Shown here: positions 1-13,300 of the stretch, piece after piece | Position numbering within the stretch: position 1 is the first letter of the stretch | Layout of the letters: each line of letters opens with the position of its first letter | Source of the DNA: Lepidodermella squamata | Lineage: Eukaryota; Gastrotricha | Direction of reading: 5' to 3' | DNA length: 64,000 nt | NCBI GenBank assembly: GCA_047495785.1 | Contig: JBLDXI010000021.1 | Coordinates: 992,001 to 1,056,000 of the forward strand | Made by a program: the position numbers and the translations under genes | The notes under the pieces: generated by a model | Database searches by the model: none | The model's input: only the letters and a program-made list of their open reading frames with translations | Told to the model about the DNA's origin: nothing

Positions 1-226
1 TGTAAGGACAATTTTCGGTAAAATCATGGCTATAGGGGTTTTTTAGACGTGGGGTCGTAGATCACTCCAAAATGCACTCAGATCGTATTGACGCAAATTC
101 AATATGTTCTTCCTTTGAGTTGCAGACATTAGACGGGACACGGATAAAAAAACAGAAAAAAACACTTTTTTAATTGAATGACTCATTTATACAAAATTCT
201 ATCTGATGGCCCAATCTTATATTTTT

Positions 227-1214
227 TTACAAATAATCATCGTCATGCTGGCCCTCCTTCAATTCGTCTTCTTCTTCCTCGACGTAGTTACGATTATTCC
301 GAGCTTCATCGCCTTCCCAAGTAGATGCCCGAACCTTTCGAACCACCCCTGAGGCGTGCCGGTGCAGAAAATGACGAGGTTTCCGCGCGAAAGCAATTCT
401 GAAGAAAACAGCGGCTAAACAAGCCCCAATATACGGGCCAATCCAATAAATCCAGTGACTTTTCCACGTCCCAGTTAAAATCGCCGGGGCAATGCTTCTC
501 GCTGGATTCATACTCACCGTAGTATACGGCAGCTGAAATTTTCAGATATGAAAAATATCGGTAAAATATCGAAATTTACCAGAGATATAGTTAGGGCGAA
601 ATAAGCTATTCCAACACGTTGAGCTGAAACAAAGCTAACAATAGCTTTCACCTCGCGGTGTTCGTCTGAGCAAAGAATGAAGAACACAACGAGGAATGTC
701 GCGATTAATTCAACGTAAAAACCGCTCGCCGGTGTGACGTCGCTCCATAATATTGTCGCTCCTAATTGACCTCGTTTATCGAAGGGGCAGACAAAATAAA
801 GTGCGCATGACCCGAAAATTCCGCCAAAAATTTGCGCCAATGTGTACAAAATGCAGCGTAGTAGCGTCGTTCTCCCGATCAAAAATAGACCTTGAAAATA
901 ATTTATTTTTAAATTTTCGATTTAAAATTGAAAATTTATAAACCGAGTGAAAATGCTGGGTTGAAATTCGCCCCACTTGAAGGCTCGAAAACGAAATCTG
1001 TGACAGCATAAGCAAAGCCGGTTGTGTAAGCGGTGACGAAGATGTTGATAGGATCTGTTGGCGCTTTGTTATCTTGCATCGAAGTCAGCAACATAGTGCC
1101 GCATGTCAGGAATACGACCAAAGCAGTGCCGATAAATTCTGCTAGAACAGCCCGCCATAATTTTTTCGAGGAGAAATATTCACAAATCGTGAAAGGCGTC
1201 CTTACAACAGTCAT
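227..1214 (-). CDS. Aquaporin (MIP family), water-channel type
   Basis: Three exons (1214-944, 890-580, 532-227) join in phase with introns of 53 and 47 nt and give a 295-aa membrane channel. Seen: the two hallmark loops, NPAF in the first half and NPARS in the second, and six hydrophobic segments. The first hydrophobic stretch follows a short cytosolic N-terminus, and the C-terminal tail is acidic (EEEEDELKEG). Family knowledge: NPARS with a following Ala, and the YW pair near the last helix, are the pattern of water-type channels rather than glycerol channels. The selectivity-filter position usually held by His (12 residues before the second NPA Asn) aligns with Thr here, so the pore may be wider or differently selective. 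Upstream is a 720-bp gap shared with the divergent mosaic gene. The start MTVVRTPF is the only in-frame Met before the first helix. Confidence 0.93.
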
Positions 1215-1936
1215 TTATGGTTAATATATAGGACTTATGAGCAATAGAATTAACAGCAGCGCGGCCGGCTGAAATTCTCGAATCTTTAATCTATGTCAAG
1301 ACATTAGCGTCTTACAAACCGTTATCTTAATGCTATCAGCGACTTTTGTCATCAAAACAAGGCTGCGGAGGAGGCTGAAAAGAATGCAGCACAGAGTGTA
1401 TCGACTTGTGCATTATGGACTCAGTAGTTTCATTTGATAAGAGACGGTACGCGCCTCAACCTTTTTGCAGCGATGAGATGGGAATTGCTTATAACAAAAC
1501 TCTGCTATAGGGTATTTAATCAATTTCTTCCAACCGGAAAAATACAGACGCAAATTGAAGACCGCACTTAATCACCGACTTGTTGTCACTACGTCGGGTT
1601 TATGCGTTATTTTTTGTTATTTCCCAGCAACTCCCAGCAACGATGTGCTGAAATTCCGTTGCCGCTGCTTGGAAAAGCTCGCAGAATATTACAAGAGTTA
1701 ACGAAGGTCACACCTGATCTGGAAGTTTCGAGTGTGTACCGTTTTAGTGTGATTGCCTGCGCAAGCTGGAGGTGTGAAAATGCGTCCAGCATCGAAAAAA
1801 ATCGACTTGGCGGCTGTCCCGCATTCAGTAGAGTCAAATCAGCCGCAATAAAAGTGCAACACAGAAATTTGTGGGGCATCGGTATTTTTCTAGAAGTATT
1901 TCGTTCGATTCCAGCGGTTGCGCAGGCAGCCACACG
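1215..1936. promoter_or_regulatory. Shared upstream region of two divergent genes
   Basis: This 722-bp interval lies between the start codons of the aquaporin (minus) and the giant mosaic gene (plus), so it must hold both promoters. A TATTTAAT stretch near 1510 is AT-rich and TATA-like, but it cannot be proved from sequence. Two overlapping open frames of about 115 codons between 1602 and 1969 run on opposite strands. They show no recognisable domain and are probably chance. Confidence 0.5.
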
Positions 1937-4377
1937 ATGCTGAAAATTTTCGAAATTTTCATTCTTCATTTTCTAATATTCAAAATTGCCAATGGTGTGT
2001 TATTTTCAATGCCAAGTTTTAACAGAGATAACATTGATTTCCCATGTTATCCAGCTCAGAACTCGTGCACTAGTGATAGCGATTGCACCTCTCATCAAAG
2101 CTGTCAGTGGCAGAATAACGGTCATCAAGTTTGCGCGTGTATTTCCTGGCAGTGGACTGGTGCTGATTGTAACACCCGTTAGAACATTTTCGATAGCCAT
2201 CAAACCAAAAAAACAGAGTTTTGATTCTCGTTAAAACAGCCATTTGCTCCAACAAATGCGAGCCGAGGGGGACTTGTACGGCTTACAATTACTGCACCTG
2301 TTCGGCAGGTTGGACAGGGTCCAGCTACGGCTGCACTAGTCGTAAATGAATTTGAAAGTTGAGTTCTTCCATCTACAATGAGTAATATTTCTAATCAAAG
2401 CCGTTTGCTCGACCAATTGCAACAATCACGGAAACTGTGTTAGCGCCGAAACCTGCAGTTGTTGGACAGGTTGGACTGGCGACAAGTGTCAAACACGTAA
2501 ACATTTATAAATACCTACTACTGATTCCTACATGCGCTGCGTATGGTGCATTTCTGTAAAAATAATTAAGGTGACAGTATTTTTCATTACACAATTTTAA
2601 TGCCACGTTCACATGCAAACCCTCGCTAATCCTCAACATTCCAAAAGTGGTTCTCCAGATTGTGCGCATGTAGGAATAGGATTGCTCTATCGCTTTCCAT
2701 TGAGAAATGTTATTTCCGGGCTCTCTTATACCCCTCGGGTCGTCGGCTCGTCTCGGGGCTCGGGGTTTAGATTCCATTTTAGGGAGGGGAATTATATTTC
2801 TCCATGGCAAGCCATAGACCATATTCCCTCATTCAACAATGATTGTTTCATGACAGCGATCTGCGAGAACCCATGCAGCAATGGGGGCACTTGCACCCAA
2901 CCAAACCAATGCACCTGCCCTAGTGGCTACAGCCCGAGTTACTCAGCGCAACAAAGCATTGGTTGCTCCACAGGTGAACTGATTGAAGAAAGAATTACGC
3001 CTTGAAAATTGTTGAACCAAATAGCAACTTGTTCGCAATGGTGCCAAAACGGGGGCACTTGCACCGGGCCCAATACATGCACGTGTACTGCCGGCTGGAC
3101 CGGAAGTGCCTGCGATGTCGGTAAGGATAGCTTTACCAATCTTTTGCTGGTTGTTAAGAGTTTATACTTGCTAAAACAGGCACGTGCGTAAAGCCCTGTC
3201 TTAACGGAGGATATTGCAGCAAAGCACCTGATCAGTTTGTATTTGGAATTTGGACATAGAATCGGGATTAAAATCATATGTCTCCTAAAAGGTGTACCTG
3301 CGCTAGCGGTTGGAGTGGCAGTCAATGCGCTACGTGTAAGTTTAATTTGAACTCTGGTCCGAATGAGATCAAAACTTAGATGAACCAAGTTGTCTGTTCG
3401 AACGGGTGTGCCAACAATGGCAACTGCACAGGTCCACAAACTTGCACTTGTCCGCCTGGTTGGCAAGGCACAAACTCGACTTATTCAAAGGGCTGTAATA
3501 CGGGTATACCAAACGTGCTTCCTAATACCCCTTCTCATGCATCACTTTGACACAGCTATATGTACCACTCCTTGTACCAATGGAGGAAGTTGCGTTGCTC
3601 CTGATGTTTGCCGATGTCCGAATGGTATGGGAGGGCCATACTGCAACTCGACGTGCGCCACGAACAGTGACTGCCTGAATGGCGGAACATGCAGCTTCAA
3701 AACCGGAAAATGTGCCTGTGCCCCAGGCTGGACGGGAAAATTCTGCGCCACAAGTAATGCGGATGACAATTTTCGTGAATTTGTTCCATTTATTTGATAT
3801 TTAAAAAAGGCATGTGCCCGGATAATTACTGCAAAAATGGCGGCAGCTGCACTGGAAATTACACGTGTACTTGCACTGCCGATTGGAAAGATGGTACATG
3901 CTTAACTCGTGAGTTACGCTTTTGAGGATATGCCTTGTTTACTACTGCTGAATTGTACAGCCATTTGTGACAATCCATCATGCGTGAATGGCGATTGTAC
4001 CGCACCAGATACTTGCACTTGTTAGTTCAGAATCTTAATAGATCACCGCCGTAAAATTGAAGTTCTTTAGGCAAAGCTGGTTGGGAAACAGCTGCTTGCA
4101 ATGTCCGTAAGTTGAACTAATATTTTTTTATTTTTATTTTTTTGATGCTGATATTTGTGTGACAGCTATCTGTACGCCTAGATGCAGCAACGGCGGAACC
4201 TGTAAGATTTTTACTCTAATTTGACCGTGATGTCTCATCTTGCCATGTCTCATTAGGCACCTCACCTGGCGGAAAAAACTGGTGATTTTCAACTGGGGCT
4301 GCAAATGCTTAGTTTTAGTCTCTTTACCCAATATAGCTTCTGTACAGGGCAGTGGACTGGTCCTGATTGCACTCAAC
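1937..4377 (+). other. EGF-like block of the mosaic gene (12 modules)
   Basis: Exons: 1937-2177, 2240-2341, 2401-2496, 2857-2973, 3025-3120, 3180-3234, 3292-3335, 3390-3503, 3556-3753, 3810-3908, 3961-4020, 4071-4106, 4166-4201, 4257-4281, 4337-4377. Most modules occupy one exon or one split exon, with phase-1 ends. They show the CxxxC..NGGxC....CxCxxGWxGxxC pattern. The exon at 3556 holds two modules. The last module is split over three tiny exons; choosing the acceptor at 4336 restores its CFCTG pair. No calcium-binding DxNE signature is evident. Confidence 0.85.
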
Positions 4378-7300
4378 GTAAGAAACTTCTGAGCTTAGTC
4401 TGCTTAATGTATTGATAGCATATTTTGCCTAAACAGTTAACACGAACATTTACGTGGGTAGTCCATTCCTAAGTGGTGCAGATGGCTCGAGCACTTGGAC
4501 TTCAGGTTTCTACTGAGTAACATGCGTTCTCTCTTTTAAAAACTTATATACTTACAGATATGCTGATGAAAACTTTTGTCCCAACCGTACTTGGCCAGAC
4601 ATGTGAGTTAACTTATTACCGCCTTAATTTGATTAGAGAAGATTCTTTTAAAAAGTGACTTCGAATGACAACTGTTGTCCATGTGGCTCAATCTTCATGG
4701 AAGGTTACTGCTACTACGTCGTCAAACTACCATCCAGCATGCCATACAATGACGCTGGGGTTCAATACTATTATTCTATGAAAGCCTGTGTGGACACAGG
4801 TGGAACCCTAGCCACGTTTGCTACTGCTAGTCCTCAGGCAACACTGGCGAAATTCTTTAAATGGCTCGCGACTCAGAATAACATGCAGTTTGAAATCGAT
4901 CCAGTCGACTTTTTCAACCCATCTGGAACCTACCGAGATTGCTTCTTCCTCGGCATTTACAAAGCGGATGATGGGTGGTGGTGGCAGACCTCGCCCCCAG
5001 TTCAGGTGACTAGCAGCATTTGGCTCAATGGTCACTATGGTTATTACACTGATAAAGACAGATTTGCTTGCGCCATCCCAGTAAGACTTTTTACTAGAAC
5101 ATTCCAGTTGAAAACCGCTTATTTTCAAGCACAAAAGCAATCCTTACCTCTACGCATATCACAAAGACTGGGCAGGAGTACCCGTGATTTGCCAGATGAA
5201 GAATCCCTGTAAAGAAGTCTGCAAGCCAGGAACCACTAAGGTTTTCGACCGATGCTTACTCAGTGGGGACAAAACCGAACGGTTGGCCGCGAATAAGCAA
5301 TGCAACGGCAGGGGTGGCTTTCTCTCAACCATCCGTCAGCCTTATGAGCCCACCTATTGGAGGAACGCCCTTTACAACCCAGGACAAACGGATGGATTGT
5401 GGATCGGCTACAACCACTTCACATGTAAGTACTTGGGACAACTTCTCATACTAATCTAACGCGTCTTCCTTCTCAGCCGATTACTACTGGAGCTCAACGG
5501 GGGAGCAATTAGGCTACCCCAATGATATCCAATTTGACAAATCGGTGCCAGTTCCTAGAGATATGAACAAAAACAAATGTGTGATCGCTGGCAGCAATGG
5601 CTGGCTGGATGTGCAATGCAACAGTACTGCTGATCAGTATAACTTGGCTTGCCAATCAACCTACGCTGACCCTCCGCCTACTACAACTAGTCCCCCAACG
5701 ACGAGCACTACAACTACGACTACTACTACTACGACTCCTATCCCTACGACTTCTACAACGCCAGCTCCCACAACTACTGAGTCCTCGACTCCATTGGATT
5801 GTGTCACCCAATGTCCGACGCAACCTCGTGAGCGAAATATCCTATACAGGAGATGAAAACTCACTGAATTTTGATCATTTCAGCTAAATGCCCAACGGGT
5901 TACTTTTATGTCGCATGTTATGATAGTTGCTACGCAGTGGCCAAGTAAGCATCTCTAAAATATCCGCAGAGGAACATAACTTTACTTACAGCGCTGACAC
6001 TCATTACTTGGTAGCTCTAAAAAATTGTATTAACGACGGCGCTCATTTCTTCTCACCTAATTCTCAAGGAGAGTTCAATTGGATCAAAAAAATGTTGCGG
6101 ACAGATAAAACCTATTGGATAGGGGCGCAGAACTGGGCGCGGCGCAAAAGCGTGAACATTGATAATGGCAATGCCAACTTCAAAACTGCTACCGACCCGG
6201 ATGGAATGTGGAAGTGGATGAGTGGACCAGATGCGTTTCCCGTTGCGGGAATGACTGGCAGCGGCAGCTCCTTTAAAGCAGCGTCAGGTGCTACGTTTCT
6301 TACTTTCACTTCTACGATCGATAGCTCGGACTTCACAGCATATTTGACGGTCAACGCTGGGCAATGGAAAGTCGAGACTGACAAAAAATTCAAACAAAAT
6401 CGTGCGTACATCTGCGAGTATAGCGATGCTTGTTATGGCTGCAAAACGTACAGCGATCGTGACACCGTTAGGGATTGGACGAGATACAATAAAATATGTT
6501 ATCGTCCTCAAGGAAATAAAGATAACTTCTGGTATTGGGAAGCGCAGTCTGCTTGCACTGACCGACAAGCGTCGAAAATGTGGACCCCCAGAACCGAGGA
6601 CTCTCTGATATATGCTAGAATGCTCCAACGCCTTGATGACCGTACATTTTGGATTGGGATCAAACAAGATGCAGCGAATGGTCCCACTTGGGAGGATGGA
6701 ACAGATACTACCGTAGCTGATAGCTTTGATGCGGTAGATGATCTTGCGAAAGATCAGTGTGCTTACTTCATCGATGGAAATACCAAGTTCGATTTGACTT
6801 CCATTGACGCCGTTTCAGACATGCAAGATGGAGGCTGGAGGAAGACAAAATGTGACTACGGCAATTATATGCAGTTTCTGTGCCAAAAACCTGCTATTTA
6901 CAACGACGTCGATAAAGGAACTACTACTACAACAACAAGTATTACAAATATAATTTCTCTTATTTTTCTCGTTAAGTCTTCAATGATGTTCAGCTACCAC
7001 CACAACTACTACCACCACAACTACTACTACAACAACTACTACTACAACAACAACACCCGGGCCAACAACTACATACTGCGTCCAGGTTTGAGTGGGGCGT
7101 TTAAAATTGGACTCTTTACAGTCGTTAGGGTTATTTTAGGGAGGATGTTGCGTATGTCCCTGGGTGTACGATGAAACCACAGACAAATGTTACTTGTATT
7201 CTACCGACTTCATAGCTGGGTATATAGGTCTTTCCTACTCGCAAACATATTAACGTTTTTGATTCCGATTGTGTAGCCCATCTGCATCAGTAGATTACTT

Positions 7301-10300
7301 GTACGCTCAATGGGAGTGCGCAAAACGCGATGGTTATCTAGCCATGCCCAAGTCAGCGACCGATTTGGATTTCCTTTACTCTCGTTTCAATGAGAATGCT
7401 TATTGGACTTCCTACATGCCTAGTTTGTTGGCTGACAAATTCGCCGTCTGGTGTTTATAGGTAATTGCCTTAATATTTCAGATGCTTTTGGAATTTGGTC
7501 TTATCCTGACGGTTCGACGCTGGAAAAACAATTTCTAACTGAATACCCGCTATCAACAAATCCTTCATGTACCGCAGCAGTTCTAGATAGAACTCAGCAG
7601 GCTTTGCGACCGATTTGCGAATTTTCAACTTCAAATATGTACACTTTGGGGTCAATTAACATGACGCTGAATCAATCTTCGCAAACCTTCCCCTTCATAT
7701 GCGAAAAGCTGAACCCTTGCAAAGGTAAAGATATAGGTCCTTCCTCATCCTTCTCATTGTAAAATCTTGTAAACAGTTTGCCAAATGCCGATTGTACTGT
7801 CCAACTTGACATTATTTGACAATGGAAGAGAAATGTTTTCTGCTTTGAGAGTCGCTCCTAACAAGTGCATTTGGACGTTCCGAGAAACCGTCTCATCGAA
7901 TGTTAACGCAGCGACTTGTAGTATGCTCGGGCTGAAACCAGTGAAACTGTCGGAGCCGTACGAAAACCGGATGGCTAAATCGTACGTGCAAGCTTGGTCG
8001 TACTGGAACTGGACCGGCCAAGGGTTTTGGACTGACCTGGCCGTAAAAGAAATAAGTAAATACATCAATTTTGTCGAAGATCGAGTTAAAAGTTGTTAAT
8101 AATATGTTCAGCCCCTTTTGTATGGGAAGGCGAGACTACAACTTACGCTGAATATGCATTCGATAAGGATAAGCCCAGAAGCACGTACCATGAGCCGTGT
8201 GGTATTGTGGACGGAAGTAATCAGATCGATACGAAAAGCTGTGCCAATCAATACTTTCCTGTTTGCACCATTCCAAGTGCGGCTAGCTGTTCGGGTAAAT
8301 TTGTCCACCCTTAACTGTCTTTCTCTTTAATTCTATCGTTAAGACATGTGTCCATCCGGTTTTACATGGATCAACAATGGTATACCCGGAGGGACGTGCA
8401 TCGTTTTGGTAACAGCGTGAGTTATTTATGACTTGGGGATGTCGTTGTTGATAAGAACACATTGCAAACATTCAGGCAAGTGAATAGCCCAGTAACGGCT
8501 CGGCAAAAATGTTACTCAGACTTCGGAACTTACCAGTTGATATCCATTATGACTCCAAGTGTGGTTGGCGCATCGAATGGGAAAGGGCTTCTGGCACATC
8601 TTCTGTCGAAGCAGGATCTTGTCACTGGTAGTTACTATTGGATCGGTTTGGACAATAGCTTCCGAAACAACCATAATACAGACCTCGTGAGGTACACGGG
8701 AGACCCCGACTTAGGTAGGTTTACTGTCATAAATCGATGAAAATTCACCTTACTTCACCCTTCGCCTGTAGTTTGGGATTTTGACAATCACACAGCCCCG
8801 GGAATAACTGCAGGCACTCCGCCTTACCCAGACTTCTGGGGACCATCTGAGCCTATATCAAACAACGGTTGGGCCTACATCGTTTGGAATGGAACCTCGT
8901 TCTCTGTCTCAACAGCCAAACAAGGCGCGACCAATGTTTCAGCCGGTTACATTTGCGAGAGACCGAGTCCTTGTCTAACTTGCGATCCGGGATGGATATT
9001 TTTCAACGGTCACTGTTATCGAACATTCAATGCGCCGATTGATAATCGCTATACTATGCAGGCATTCAGAGCTCAATGCGATTTCTGGAATTCTTACTTG
9101 ATATCCCAAAACTCGCCCATAGAAAGCCAATTTACCCTTCTTCTAGCAAATGGAAAAACTCATTGGATCGGCCTTTACCGCAACAAGCCGTTTAATACTA
9201 CAACAGTTTCCGCCGGTACGCTCGCTCTTCACTGCTAATAACTGATATTAATTATGGGTATAACATTTTCCGGCAGATTTTTATGAATGGGATGATGGAA
9301 CTTCATTGGCGACAAACTCATTTGCTAACTGGTACGGCACAAATTGGATTGAGCCAAATGGCGGTGGGAATGGGGGCTCGAACCTGTTTGCAGAGACTGC
9401 CGCAGTCGTGAACCACATGTCTATCTCGCAATGGTTTGACGCGGACTTCTATTTGAATTGGGTTCAAATGAGCATATGCGAGAAGGATGCAAAAGTGCTG
9501 ACTCAGCGCTGTAAAGCAAGTTTGTATGAGATGAATGATTTTCTGCCCTCGTAAATTCACTTTCAATTAGCTGGCTCTTCACCGTCGATTTGCGGAGACG
9601 ATCTCTGCTCCTCCCAGTATACGACAATCCCATCTTCATACACAGCGTCAAATACCTTGTCTGGTTTCCCAGCTAGCGGTATTGCAAATAACAATGCGTG
9701 GAGTGCGGGGGCGTATCAACTTGGAGGTGATATTCAATGGATTCAAGTTGATTTTGGGGCAAATCCTATCTACTTGCGAGCCATTGCGACTCTAGGCCAC
9801 CAAAAGCTTGCTGGCTCTGTTATCATGTATCTTGTCCAAATTTCTACTGATGGAACCAATTTTCAATTTCTTTACCCGCATCGCTCACTTGCCTACTACG
9901 CTCAAATCGAAACAGCTTTTGCCGGTAACACCAATCCAACGATTCGAAATACCCAAGAGATATGTCCGCGAAGGCTCGCAAGGAAGGTCAAAATCATCAC
10001 GCGCCACTACGTCACGCATCCGTATTTCAAAGCGGAACTGAAGGGATGCGCAGCGACCGTTGCGTACAGCTCATTCTGCGAATGCTGGCTTGAGAGTTTC
10101 GATTCGTTTAGCGGAGCATCTCCTGCTACTCACTTCCCGTTTTGGGTTAACACACCGAGTTTCGACTCACAAGCTACAGGCTCTGGCGATGGAAACCCTT
10201 GGCTATCGACGCAAACAGCTGAACCTCCGCAGCCGTGGAAGCCGGAACAAATTGACTCTCAGAATTGGTACCAAGTTAATTTCAAAGTGTTGAAACTCGT

Positions 10301-13300
10301 GACTGGTGTTTATATGGCCGGAACCACTGGAGGAGGAATTCAAACCTACTATGTCATGTGGTCTCATACTGGTATAGCAGCCTAATTTTATTGTCATTTT
10401 TAATGAAAATCGAATTTAAGGTTATTTCTACACAATGCAATACTATTTGTCTTTGGATGGATTCCCCAAGCTGTTCAATGGCCCTGCTAATCCTGTTCGC
10501 CTAACGCAGCAAACATTTTGCCCTCCGATGAAAACTATGCTGCTACGAATTGTTCCGGTTACGTACACGTTATCGCCAACCCTCCTTTTGGATGTTTTGG
10601 CATGCTACGCCAGAGGAAAGCGATGTAACATTTATAATTATTCCTCTTTCTATTTCGTGAGCCATTTGATTGAGCCAGGTTTGGACTGTTGTGATGAGAT
10701 CGGCCTGTGTACTTGTAACTGCCCTGTCGGCTGGTCTGGTACTGATTGCAACACTGTTTCGGTGGATCGCAACTATTACATTGATGCCCAGCCTCCAAGT
10801 GAGCTCTATATCCAGCTAAATATCCTATTTCAACCATAATTCCTTCTCCAGTTTGCGAAAGCCAAGATTTAGTGCCTCTGATTGGAAATTGGGGTGGTTC
10901 AGTGTCGGCTTCTTCAGGAAACGCTGGCAATGCAATGGTTTCGAATGACAACAGCATAAATACAGCATGGCTGCCTGATACCACTGATACACGCCCGTTC
11001 TGGCAGGTTGATTTCGGGAAAGTTATGTCAGTGGGAATGATCGAGGTGACTGGAACGCCGAATGGTCGAGTGTTCAACTACTCCGTCTGGTTTCGATCCC
11101 AATCGTTGCCCAACCTGTACTATCCTGTTTTACAAAATCAAATCGATCACTCCTCCAATGCAACGGTTTCGGAATTAATCTCTCCTGTGCCTGTTTTGCA
11201 ATAAATATTTTTCAGGCTTTTACTGGTGGTAGGGATCTATCAGGGCTGAGATTTACGAGCACTCGATTTTGTCCAAATATACGAACCCAAGCGCTTCGAC
11301 TCGGTATCATTGGTTTCCTAACAGCGAGGTACATGAGAATCAAGGTGAAGGGATGCCCAGCCCACGCCTCTTGCTCCACGTGTTGCACTTCGAGTGACGG
11401 TTGCAAATGCAAATGCCCCATCGGCTACGTCACGAACTTTCAATCGGCTTCTTCTCTCAACCCTTGGGACCATTGCGGTAAGCTTGACGCTCCATGGATT
11501 GCCATCTTAATGGGCTGGGATTTTAGATCAATGGAACCAGCAAGCAATTGACTGTGAAGATCTCGCTATTAGACAGCCGAATTTGCCCAGTGGTGTTTAT
11601 ACAGTATTCCCGCCTGGCCAGCAACCTGTTGACGTATATTGCGAAATGCGGCTTTACGGAGGGGGCTGGACTGTCCTCCAAAAGCGAACAGATGGCTCTC
11701 AGGACTTCTTTTTGAACTGGGCTGACTACAAGAAAGGCTTTGGAACACCCGGTGTCAACTTTTGGTTAGGCAATGAAATCGCGTACAGGGTTACGGGGGC
11801 GAATCTGAACAGCTATTACCTGCTTGTTGAACTGACAACATTCGATGATGACATTGATATCGGCATTTTCGACAAATTTTACATCGACAGCGAGGCTACT
11901 TCGTATACGCTAAGAATCGGCTCTTTTCTAGACGGAAACATAAGTACTGCTGGTTATTGTTTCACTGTAGACCTGCATGTCTATTCCTTTACCAGAGGAC
12001 AGCCTGGCAGCAAGACACAGAGGATTTGCTTTCAAAACGAAGGATATCGATCAAGGCTGCGCAGGCCGATTCAAAGGAGCTTGGTGGTACAACGGATGTC
12101 ATGAAAGGTCTGATGCGGCTTTCCTCCTAGACAATTGCTTTGATAATCTATTTTTGAAGCAATCTGAACGGAGCTTATGGGAGTACAGCATATGGTGAAG
12201 GGACAAATTGGTACGCTTATAAAGGATACTATGTGTCAATGAAAAAGACACTGATGATGTTCCGGCGCTCACCACTATCAATGCCTTTGCCACGTAAGTT
12301 AGGAAAGAAAAATGTCTTATATTAATAAATGTGAACAAATTATCACAGAATATATGCCGAAATATCCCAATCCCATTGACTGTGAGGATATCCTTGACGC
12401 GAATCCACTTGCTCCGAGCAGCAGCTATGCAATTTACCCTGTCGGCGTCTCATCGGCTATCAACGTCTTCTGTGAGATGATGGCTCTCGGCGGCGGATAC
12501 ACTTCAATTCAGCGGCACTTTGATATCTCAGTCAGCTTCCTCAAAAACTGGACCGATTACAAGAACGGCTTCGGTCAAATCTCAGGAAATTACTACCTTG
12601 GTAATGAAAAGATCTGCAAAATTATAGATTTCTATTCAACAAGCCTTGCCTATAAACTATCTGTCGTGATGGAAAACGATAAGGGTGAAAAACGTACCTC
12701 GACTTATGGGACGTTTCTGTTTGGCCCGGAAAGCTCAGGTTACCCAATCTATATTAGCCGATTTGACTTTGAACAAGACATTGAGGATGGCGGCGATAGC
12801 ATGACCCGGCTAAACAAAGTAAAATTCATGACCATGGACAAGCTGCAGAATAGTTGCATGAACCCTTATACGCCATTTGGCGGCTGGTGGTACAGCTCAT
12901 GGGGCGATTGCATCGATAGCAGTCTCAATGGTCCTTATGGAGTCACTGGTTACCAGAAAGGAATGCATTGGGCATCCTGGAAAGGCAGATACCAATCCTT
13001 GAAATCAACAGCCATGCTTGTTAAACGGCTATGTAAGTGAAATAAGAGTGATAGAGGTATTGATTATATTTCAATATTATGTTGCGGTTATCCCAGACCC
13101 TAAACCAGTTGATTGTGCTGACATTCTTGCTCTGAACTCTAAATCTGCGAGTGATGTTTACTGGATATACCCTTTTGGAATGTCCCCAATTCAAACTTGG
13201 TGTGACTTCGACTCGGATTTTAATTCACTTGGAACAGGATGGACAGTAAGAGCCTTCGTAGTTGCCAGTCTTACGATATATTTATATTATCCTAATAACA

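Noticed and set aside
1602-1969. Two overlapping 113-120 codon frames on opposite strands before the mosaic gene
   Set aside because: No domain, no splice context, and both cross the true signal-peptide start at 1937.
4134-4376. Minus-strand 80-codon frame over the EGF exons
   Set aside because: Antisense shadow of real exons supported by phase and cysteine pattern.
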